NCBI RefSeq assembly: GCF_010500835.1
Contig: NZ_JAAAMJ010000014.1
Span: 54,349-118,348 of the forward strand
Length of the DNA: 64,000 bases
DNA from: Aurantimonas aggregata
GTDB taxonomy: Bacteria; Pseudomonadota; Alphaproteobacteria; Rhizobiales; Rhizobiaceae
Reading direction: 5' to 3'
The position numbers and the translations under genes are program-made. Position 1 is the stretch's first letter. Every line of letters starts with the position of its first letter. The notes under the pieces are model-generated. The model made no database searches and was not told the origin of the DNA. It worked only from the letters and a program-made list of their open reading frames with translations. Below are positions 58,109-64,000 of this stretch, piece after piece.

Positions 58109-58729
58109 ATGTCCCGAACCCTCGTCCTCGTCCGCCACGGCCAGAGCGAATGGAACCTGAAGAACCTCTTCACCGGCTGGAAGGACCCCGACCTCACGGA
58201 AAAGGGCGTCGAGGAGGCGAAGGACGCCGGCCGCAGCCTGAAGGAAGCCGGCCTCATTTTCGACCTCGCCTTCACCAGCGAGCTGTCCCGCGCCCAGCGG
58301 ACGCTGGCGCTGATGCTGGACGAGCTCGGCGCACCAAGCCTGCCGACGATCCGCAACATCGCCCTCAACGAGCGCGACTACGGCGACCTGTCCGGCCTCA
58401 ACAAGGACGACGCCCGCAAGAAATGGGGCGAGGAGCAGGTGCATGTCTGGCGCCGATCCTACGACGTGCCGCCGCCCGGCGGCGAGAGCCTGAAGGACAC
58501 CGGCGCGCGGGTCTGGCCTTATTACATCCACGACATCCAGCCGAAGGTGCTGGGCGGCGGCACGGTGCTGGTCGTCGCGCACGGCAACTCGCTGCGCGCC
58601 CTCGTCATGGCGCTGGACGGGCTCAGCGGCGAGGAGATCGTCGGCCAGGAAATCGCCACGGGCGTGCCGATCCTCTACCGGCTCAACGCCGATTCGACCG
58701 TCGCCGAGAAGGTGGTGATGGAAGGCTGA
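58109..58729 (+). CDS. gpmA: 2,3-bisphosphoglycerate-dependent phosphoglycerate mutase
   Basis: A 206-residue histidine phosphatase superfamily enzyme that interconverts 2- and 3-phosphoglycerate. [11 protein letters not shown] holds the phosphorylated His; [33 protein letters not shown] and A-H-G-N-S-L-R-A-L complete the site. It is shorter than E. coli GpmA, as in other Alphaproteobacteria. It lies downstream of dapB in the same direction. Confidence 0.95.
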   Translation: MSRTLVLVRHGQSEWNLKNLFTGWKDPDLTEKGVEEAKDAGRSLKEAGLIFDLAFTSELSRAQRTLALMLDELGAPSLPTIRNIALNERDYGDLSGLNKDDARKKWGEEQVHVWRRSYDVPPPGGESLKDTGARVWPYYIHDIQPKVLGGGTVLVVAHGNSLRALVMALDGLSGEEIVGQEIATGVPILYRLNADSTVAEKVVMEG

Positions 58730-58812
58730 GACTCCGGCCGCCGTCTTTGAATGCGCGCGCCAGGGGTGTTAGGCACCCATCGGGCGCCGGAAACAGCTGA
58801 GAGAATGCCATC

Positions 58813-59361
58813 ATGACCGATCGAATCGTGCTTCGCACCGGCGAGGCCCTCGTCGCCGGCGGACCGCCCGGAACCGCCGCCGAGCCGGAAGTCGTCATCG
58901 GCGAACTCGACGGCCCGGTCGGCACCGCCATCGCCACGCTCACCGGCGACCAGGTCAAGGGCCACAGCCGCGTCTTCGCGCTGCTCAACACCGACATCAT
59001 GGTCCGGCCGGTGACGCTCTGCGTCTCCAAGGTCACCGTCGACGATCCGAAATACACCAACATCCTGATGGGCACGGTGCAGTTCGCCATCGCCAACGGC
59101 GTGCTCGACGCGGTCAGGGAAGGCATCCTGCCGAAGGACCGGGTCAACGATCTCGGCATCGTCTGCTCGGTGTGGCTCGCGCCGACCATCGTCGACGTCG
59201 TCGATCTCGACCACAAGGTGCTGTTCGACATCCACCGCAAGGCGATGACAGAGGCGATCCGCAAGGCGATGAGCAACGAGCCGTCGATCGACTGGCTGCT
59301 CGAGAACCAGGAGAAGATCGTCCACAAATACTACCAGATGGGCCTCGACGGGAAGATCTGA
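58813..59361 (+). CDS. Formaldehyde-activating enzyme (Fae) homologue lacking the usual active-site His
   Basis: A 182-residue protein of the Fae family, which condenses formaldehyde with tetrahydromethanopterin. G-E-A-L-V, V-V-I-G-E-L-D-G-P-V-G-T-A, the middle K-V-T-V-D-D-P-K-Y and G-T-V-Q-F-A-I-A-N-G-V align with Fae. Where characterised Fae has A-H-I-D before the I-G strand, this protein has A-E-P-E, so the proposed general-acid His is missing (Glu24 in its place). The C-terminal H-K-V-L-F-D-I-H-R-K-A-M-T-E-A-I-R extends the family core. No methanopterin genes are nearby. A different substrate or a non-catalytic role is likely. Confidence 0.82.
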   Translation: MTDRIVLRTGEALVAGGPPGTAAEPEVVIGELDGPVGTAIATLTGDQVKGHSRVFALLNTDIMVRPVTLCVSKVTVDDPKYTNILMGTVQFAIANGVLDAVREGILPKDRVNDLGIVCSVWLAPTIVDVVDLDHKVLFDIHRKAMTEAIRKAMSNEPSIDWLLENQEKIVHKYYQMGLDGKI

Positions 59362-59392
59362 GCCCCGCCCGCCAAAGCCCGGCGCGCGCCGT

Positions 59393-60298
59393 TCAGGGGC
59401 GCGCCAGGAGGCCGCATTCCCAGCCGAGCATCGCCCGCTTGCGGGTGATGCCCCAGTGGTAGCCGGTGAGCGCGCCGGCCTTGCCGACGACGCGATGGCA
59501 GGGCACGACGAAGGAGACCGGGTTGCGCCCGACCGCGGCGCCCACCGCCCGTGCCGCCTTCGGCGCGCCGATGCGGCTGGCGACCGCCGCATAGGTCGTC
59601 GCCTGGCCGAGCGGGATCGTCAGCAGCGCCTCCCAGACGCGGATCTCGAAATCCGTGCCGATCAGCACCACCCGCAGCGGGCGCTCGCACTGCCAGCTTT
59701 CCGGCTCGAAGATCCGCTGGGCCAGCGGGCGCGTCACGTCCGGCTTCGGCTCGAACGTCGCCTTCGGCCAGCGCCGGCGCATGTCGTCCAGCGCCGCCGC
59801 CTCGCCGCCGTCGCCCGGCTCGGCAAAGCCGATGCCGGCAAGACCCCGCTCCGTCGCCACCACCAGCGCCAGGCCGAAGGGCGTCGGGTGGAAGCCGTAG
59901 GAAAGCACGATGCCTTCGCCGCGCGACTTGTAGGCGCCGGGCGACAGCGCCTCGTGCTTGACGAAGAGGTCGTGCAGCCGCGACGGGCCGGAGAGGCCGA
60001 CCTCCAGCGCCGCGTCGAGCAGCGAGGCGCCGTCGCCGAGCAGCCGCCGGGCATGATCCAGCGTCACCGCCTGCAGGAACGCCTTCGGCGTCAGGCCGGA
60101 CCAGCGGCGGAAGACGCTGGCCAGCGCCGCCTCCTCCATGCCGAGCGCGCCGGCGATTTCGGCAAGGCTCGGCTGCCGGCGGTAATGCGTCGCGATGAAC
60201 TCGATCGTGCGGCGGACGACGTCGTAGTCGGACAGCGCGTCGCGGGAGGCGATGGGCTGCAGGGCCGGCTCGAAGGCGGCGGGGGCGATGGACAGCAT
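59393..60298 (-). CDS. Ada-like AraC regulator/O6-methylguanine-DNA methyltransferase
   Basis: A 301-residue protein. Residues about 18-120 are an AraC helix-turn-helix (I-A-T-H-Y-R-R-Q-P-S-L-A-E-I-A-G-A-L-G). Residues about 130-290 are a methyltransferase with V-P-C-H-R-V, whose Cys accepts alkyl groups, and A-A-R-A-V-G-A-A-V-G-R-N-P. The N-terminal four-cysteine zinc domain of E. coli Ada is absent, so it cannot sense phosphotriesters that way. GGAG before ATG 60298 supports this start over 60322. Confidence 0.9.
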   Translation of the reverse strand: MLSIAPAAFEPALQPIASRDALSDYDVVRRTIEFIATHYRRQPSLAEIAGALGMEEAALASVFRRWSGLTPKAFLQAVTLDHARRLLGDGASLLDAALEVGLSGPSRLHDLFVKHEALSPGAYKSRGEGIVLSYGFHPTPFGLALVVATERGLAGIGFAEPGDGGEAAALDDMRRRWPKATFEPKPDVTRPLAQRIFEPESWQCERPLRVVLIGTDFEIRVWEALLTIPLGQATTYAAVASRIGAPKAARAVGAAVGRNPVSFVVPCHRVVGKAGALTGYHWGITRKRAMLGWECGLLARP

Positions 60299-60371
60299 GG
60301 CGATCTCCTTCGTCCCCATCACTGCACGCGGGACCGCCGCCTCGCCACCCGTTTTCCGGCGCGGGGCGCGC

Positions 60372-60869
60372 TCAATTGCCCTTGGCGGTCGTGAGCGCGC
60401 GGGTAAATTCGCGGGCGAAGCTCTCGCGGTCGTCGGGGTTGAGGAAGCTGCCGATCTCGGTCGAGGCGCCTTGCGAATCGACGCTCATCCGCGTGATGCC
60501 GATCTCGTCGTGGCGGGCGACGCGGAACTTTGCCCAGAACGGGTTGTGATGCGCCTCGCGCACCTCGCCGCGCGGCGAGATCTTGCGGATCGACAGATCG
60601 CTGCGCGACACGGTGACCTCCTCGCGGGCCCTGGCCGAGCGGTAGCTCGCCGTGAACGCCCACCAGACGAGCACGACGTCGAGGCCGAGAAAGCCGAAGA
60701 CCGGCCAGGCGCCTTGGGCGAGGAACATCGCGCCGCTGCCGAAGCACACCAGCGCGAAGGCCGCCATCATGATGGTGAAGCCGCGCCGCCCAAGCGAGCG
60801 ATAGGGCACCAGCAGGGCGGCGAAGATCGGCCGCTCCGCGTCCGGACGGTCGTCGACAGTCTCGTTCAT
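60372..60869 (-). CDS. DUF2244 membrane protein
   Basis: A 165-residue protein with two hydrophobic segments (about 32-70: G-F-T-I-M-M-A-A-F-A-L-V, then W-P-V-F-G-F-L-G-L-D-V-V-L-V-W-W), followed by a PH-like beta domain with V-S-R-S-D-L-S-I and F-A-K-F-R-V. This matches DUF2244. GGAGG precedes ATG 60869. It is divergent from nth, an arrangement I associate with Hyphomicrobiales. Function unknown. Confidence 0.85.
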   Translation of the reverse strand: MNETVDDRPDAERPIFAALLVPYRSLGRRGFTIMMAAFALVCFGSGAMFLAQGAWPVFGFLGLDVVLVWWAFTASYRSARAREEVTVSRSDLSIRKISPRGEVREAHHNPFWAKFRVARHDEIGITRMSVDSQGASTEIGSFLNPDDRESFAREFTRALTTAKGN

Positions 60870-60983
60870 CGCGCGCCTCCCGGCCGGCAAGAGGCCCTCT
60901 CGAAAGGCCCCGACGGTCCCTGTCCCCAGCGATCCCGGTCAGGGGTGTTTCCCCGGCCGCCGGTCCCGCTGTATGGGACGGTC

Positions 60984-61793
60984 ATGGCAGAGAAGATCGG
61001 TCGCCCCACCTCATCGGTCAAGCGCGCCGGCGGCGGCACATCGTCCCGCCCGCCGGGTCGCGCCCCCGCGCGAAGGCCGCGCATCCCCTACAGGCGGGAG
61101 GAGATCGCGGAGATCTTCCGCCGCTTTGCCGTCCAGCGCCCGGACCCGCAGTCGGAGCTCGAATACACCAACCCCTTCACGCTGCTCGTCGCCGTGGTGC
61201 TCTCGGCGCAGGCGACGGACGCCGGCGTCAACAAGGCGACGCGGGCGCTGTTTGCCGCCGCCGACACGCCGGCGCAGATGGCCGCCCTCGGCGAGGACGC
61301 GATCCGCGAGCATATCCGCACGATCGGCCTGTTCCGCACCAAGGCGAAGAACGTCCAGGCCCTGTCCGAGGCGCTCATCGCCCGCCATGGCGGCGAGGTC
61401 CCGGCCGACCGCGCGGCGCTGGAGGCGCTGCCCGGCGTCGGCCGCAAGACCGCCAGCGTCATCCTCAACGTCGCCTTCGGCGAGGAAACCCTCGCCGTCG
61501 ACACCCACATCTTCCGCCTCGGCAACCGCCTCAGGCTCGCCCCCGGCAAGACCCCCGAGGACGTCGAGACCCGCCTCCTCGCCGTCATCCCGCCCCCCTA
61601 CCGCCGCCACGCCCATCACTGGCTGATCCTGCACGGCCGCTATGTCTGCAAGGCCCGCAAGCCGGAATGCCCGGCCTGTGTGATCGCCGATCTGTGCAAG
61701 GCAGCGGAGAAATGGTCGGACGTCCCCGCGCCGCTGGTGGAGCTGGGGGTGGGGATGGCGGTGGTGGGGGATGGGGATGGGGAGATGGGCTGA
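60984..61793 (+). CDS. nth: Endonuclease III
   Basis: A 269-residue DNA glycosylase/AP lyase for oxidised pyrimidines. The helix-hairpin-helix L-P-G-V-G-R-K-T-A-S contains the catalytic Lys, V-D-T-H the Asp, and C-x6-C-x2-C-x5-C near the end binds a 4Fe-4S cluster. The first 35 residues are a basic, Pro/Arg-rich extension. After V-P-A-P-L-V-E-L, where relatives usually stop, 15 residues of Gly/Met/Val/Asp encoded by a G-run tract follow, so the 3' end appears altered. Confidence 0.94.
   Translation: MAEKIGRPTSSVKRAGGGTSSRPPGRAPARRPRIPYRREEIAEIFRRFAVQRPDPQSELEYTNPFTLLVAVVLSAQATDAGVNKATRALFAAADTPAQMAALGEDAIREHIRTIGLFRTKAKNVQALSEALIARHGGEVPADRAALEALPGVGRKTASVILNVAFGEETLAVDTHIFRLGNRLRLAPGKTPEDVETRLLAVIPPPYRRHAHHWLILHGRYVCKARKPECPACVIADLCKAAEKWSDVPAPLVELGVGMAVVGDGDGEMG
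61745..61789 (+). repeat. G-run tract with quadruplex potential at the nth 3' end
   Basis: Six runs of three to five G (61745-61749, 61751-61754, 61766-61770, 61773-61776, 61779-61782, 61787-61789) are separated mostly by one to four bases, with one longer gap. The tract encodes the extra C-terminal residues of Nth and sits at the border of the A+T-richer helicase segment. Confidence 0.5.
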
Positions 61794-61913
61794 CCGGCAG
61801 GTGTGGGCGATCCGGTGGGGTCGCGCACCATATTACACTACGACCTGTACGACGTCATTCGGCGATATTAAGTGGTTCTAATTCCAGGAGAAACATCAGC
61901 CTCATACTGCTAG

Positions 61914-63842
61914 TTATCCGGCGATCGGATCTGGAGCTGACGCCCCCAGCTCTCGAATGAACTGACTGGCGTGGAGAATGGCTTCGCCGTATTGCTGTCG
62001 GGCAGGCGTGATGCCCACTGACAGCGCATCTCGTACCGGCATCCGCTGAGAATAGGTGAGGATGAGGGTGCCTGGTTTTCCAGCCTGCGGTGCAGCTTTG
62101 ACACGCGTGATCCCTACATAGAAAAGGCGGCGCTGCTCCTCAAGATGGCGCGCATGTTCAGCAGGCGGCATTCCGTCCTCGGGAGGCCTTGGCAAGAGAC
62201 CCTGAACACAGCCAGCGATAATCGTGGCCGGGGAGCTGAGCCCTTTGCTCTTGTGCAAACTCATGATCCTGACATCTTCGATTTCCGTCGGAATCTCCGG
62301 CTGAGCGATTGCAGCAACAAGCTCGCGGAGGAATTCTTCGCGATCATCGCCAACCATCGTGTCGAGAATGGCGAGCGACAACAGACGGATATCGCGCGTC
62401 GAATTTTGTCCGTCGGGGAATAGTAGGTTAACTATGGCGTGAAGGTCGGGAAGTGCTTCAAGGACCCCAAGAGCTTCGACAATCCCCCGGAAGGAGTCCA
62501 GAATCCCGCCTGTGTATGGGAGCCGAAGCCCACCTCTTTCGAGCTGCGTCATTGCTTCCCAAGGTGAGATTCCCGAGGTTTCACAATGCTCGCGAATCCG
62601 GCGGTAGCCGGAAGCATGCCAATTGCTGCCATTCACACCGACGAGCCAGCGTAGCGCCACACGGTCTTCTCGGTTGACAAAAAGTTTGAGCAGCGCAAAG
62701 GCCCGTTGAGCATCATCGTGGCTCAGTTCGGATTCCGCGTAATACGATTTGGTCGGGACTCCCCTCTCTACGAGAGATTCATATAAGGGGGTTCCGAACG
62801 CCCTGCTTTGAGTCAGGACGAGAATGTCTCCGGCCGGCGTTCCGCGGGCAATCATCTGCGAGACTAGCTCTGAGACGCCGCTAACCTCTTGCCGGAGGGT
62901 TTGATATTGGATGATCCGAACGTCGCCCACACCGTTTTCAGGCATCGGATTGAGGGGGCGCGGAACAGGTCTTTGGACGTTATGCCTTATCAAGCTGTTC
63001 GCCATCTCGACGACCCGTGTCGGGCAGCGGCGGCAATCGTCAAGACCAATATCATCGGCACCAGCGTTGACGTTTAGCCACTCTCGAATGCCGTCGGGGT
63101 GGGCATGTTTGAAGCTATAAATCGACTGATCGTCGTCCCCAACGATACAGACCTCAGCGGCGCCAGACAGAAGTTCAACGACCCCCTGCTCCGCGCGGTT
63201 CAGATCTTGGTATTCGTCGACAAGGATATGACGGAATTCATTCCTCTCTCCTGCCGCCGGATTTGAATGAAGATACTGATGAAGTTGCGGGATGACTTCG
63301 CCAATCAACATAGACTCATGAAACTTCAGCCAAGCTAGGAGGTCAGCTTGAAACGCCGCATCGGCCGGTGTCAGTGCATAGCCCGGCTGGTGATGCTGAA
63401 GACGAGCCCACGCTGCCTCATATGCCTTCTTAAGCTTATCGACCGCTCGCTTGCCGCCATGGGCCCCCATCAGATCGCAGATGAGTGGCTTAAGCTCAAA
63501 CTCGTTCAGTGGTCGAGGGACCCGGCCTGTAGCCCCCAATACATGATTCCGCATCAATATTCGCAGAGCTAAGCTGTGAAGCGTTACGCCTTGGAGACTA
63601 TTACAGCCCGGCACCCCCATACCTGTAAGTTCGCGATGAAGATCTTCTGCTGCAACTCTTGTAAAGGTAACTGGAAGGATTGAGCTTGGTGCGGTGCCGC
63701 TTTCAAGAAGTCGAGCGACTCGCCGTTTCATGGCGAATGACTTTCCGGTACCGGGTCCGGCAACCACGCGAACGCGAGAATTTATCGACGCCGCAATCTG
63801 ATGGGCTGGAGTCGCTGGATCAAGACCGTCGGACCACGCCAT
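61914..63842 (-). CDS. UvrD/PcrA-type superfamily 1 DNA helicase in an acquired segment
   Basis: A 642-residue ATP-dependent helicase. Motifs in order: A-G-P-G-T-G-K-S (Walker A, 28-35), V-D-E-Y-Q-D-L-N (motif II), V-G-D-D-D-Q-S-I-Y-S-F (motif III), I-M-S-L-H-K-S-K-G-L (motif V) and R-L-F-Y-V-G-I-T-R (motif VI). Motif III reads S-F-K-H-A where UvrD has G-W-R-G-A. Base composition is less G+C-rich than the neighbours. It may be the GajB-like partner of a Gabija-type system or a stand-alone helicase; housekeeping UvrD is less likely given composition and length. Confidence 0.85.
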   Translation of the reverse strand: MAWSDGLDPATPAHQIAASINSRVRVVAGPGTGKSFAMKRRVARLLESGTAPSSILPVTFTRVAAEDLHRELTGMGVPGCNSLQGVTLHSLALRILMRNHVLGATGRVPRPLNEFELKPLICDLMGAHGGKRAVDKLKKAYEAAWARLQHHQPGYALTPADAAFQADLLAWLKFHESMLIGEVIPQLHQYLHSNPAAGERNEFRHILVDEYQDLNRAEQGVVELLSGAAEVCIVGDDDQSIYSFKHAHPDGIREWLNVNAGADDIGLDDCRRCPTRVVEMANSLIRHNVQRPVPRPLNPMPENGVGDVRIIQYQTLRQEVSGVSELVSQMIARGTPAGDILVLTQSRAFGTPLYESLVERGVPTKSYYAESELSHDDAQRAFALLKLFVNREDRVALRWLVGVNGSNWHASGYRRIREHCETSGISPWEAMTQLERGGLRLPYTGGILDSFRGIVEALGVLEALPDLHAIVNLLFPDGQNSTRDIRLLSLAILDTMVGDDREEFLRELVAAIAQPEIPTEIEDVRIMSLHKSKGLSSPATIIAGCVQGLLPRPPEDGMPPAEHARHLEEQRRLFYVGITRVKAAPQAGKPGTLILTYSQRMPVRDALSVGITPARQQYGEAILHASQFIRELGASAPDPIAG

Positions 63843-63844
63843 GA

Positions 63845-64000
63845 TTACTCCATACGCTTAGGCTCAAGGGCCTTGGAGCGCACCCCGTTTTGACCGAACA
63901 GGTGGCATAGCCGATAAGGCATAGGCATCCGCCTATGAGTACGACTATGTCGAAAGCTCCTGATGGCCCGTTTTCTCGGGTTGAAGTAATCACTTCCGTT
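63845..64000 (-). CDS. Possible C-terminal end of the gene upstream of the helicase (cut by window end)
   Basis: A minus-strand frame is open from the right edge to a TAA at 63845-63847, giving 51 residues that end K-A-L-E-P-K-R-M-E two bases before the helicase ATG. The spacing is what a translationally coupled partner would show. The segment is Arg-rich and matches no family I know, and 51 open codons can occur by chance. If real, it is the 3' end of the helicase's operon partner. Confidence 0.3.
   Translation of the reverse strand, partial: NGSDYFNPRKRAIRSFRHSRTHRRMPMPYRLCHLFGQNGVRSKALEPKRME

Overview
The window is high-G+C alphaproteobacterial chromosome. Its gene content points to the order Hyphomicrobiales (Rhizobiales), perhaps near Aurantimonadaceae: an IalB-family protein, opgGH with opgC, DUF1127, DUF2244 beside nth, a trimmed cob cluster and BrnTA/ParDE. 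The family-level placement is a guess from gene content only. Genes are dense, and many neighbours overlap by ATGA, GTGA or TTGA, which suggests translational coupling. No rRNA, tRNA, CRISPR array or insertion sequence was recognised.

Layout. (a) 1-1835: the end of a SapC-like gene and three minus-strand genes (IalB-family, J-domain-like, small lipoprotein). (b) 1987-5232: folate genes pabB, pabA and a pabC-like gene in overlapping order, then a short divergent DHFR. (c) 5395-12137: a MarR regulator, aldose epimerase, and the osmoregulated periplasmic glucan operon opgG - small unknown gene - opgH - opgC. (d) 12194-15240: mmsA, a divergent LysR regulator and a PRC-barrel protein. (e) 15325-33970: the main block, cobalamin biosynthesis (cobT, cobS, cobD, cobC, cobB, cbiD, cobK, cobM, cbiG-cobJ, cobI, cobL, cobH fusion, cbiX, cobQ), interrupted by a Tat-exported Gfo/Idh/MocA oxidoreductase and including a TSUP permease coupled to cobQ. 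(f) 33942-37120: two SDR enzymes, an NDH-2-like flavoprotein and a tiny DUF3096-type membrane protein. (g) 37226-44473: a fused hydantoinase/5-oxoprolinase divergent from a TRAP transporter with a MarR regulator. (h) 44653-61793: mostly housekeeping genes: DUF1127, Crp/Fnr, folD, grpE, hrcA, rph, rdgB, hemW, two toxin-antitoxin pairs, rsmI, yraN, an MsbA-like exporter, dapB, gpmA, a Fae homologue, an Ada-like gene, DUF2244 and nth. (i) 61914-64000: an A+T-richer segment with a UvrD-type helicase that looks acquired.

The cobalamin block is the most distinctive part. It carries CbiD, CbiG (fused to CobJ) and CbiX, which belong to the early-cobalt, oxygen-independent route, while no cobG, cobF or cobN is present here. 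CobH is fused to an N-terminal domain resembling DUF429 (RNase H-like). CbiX has a cysteine cluster and a long His-rich tail, and its ribosome-binding site is buried in a perfect hairpin behind a partial cobalamin-riboswitch-like leader. Two compositional islands stand out: an orphan gene at 47132-47845 whose C-terminus resembles the SSB acidic tip, and the helicase region at the right edge.
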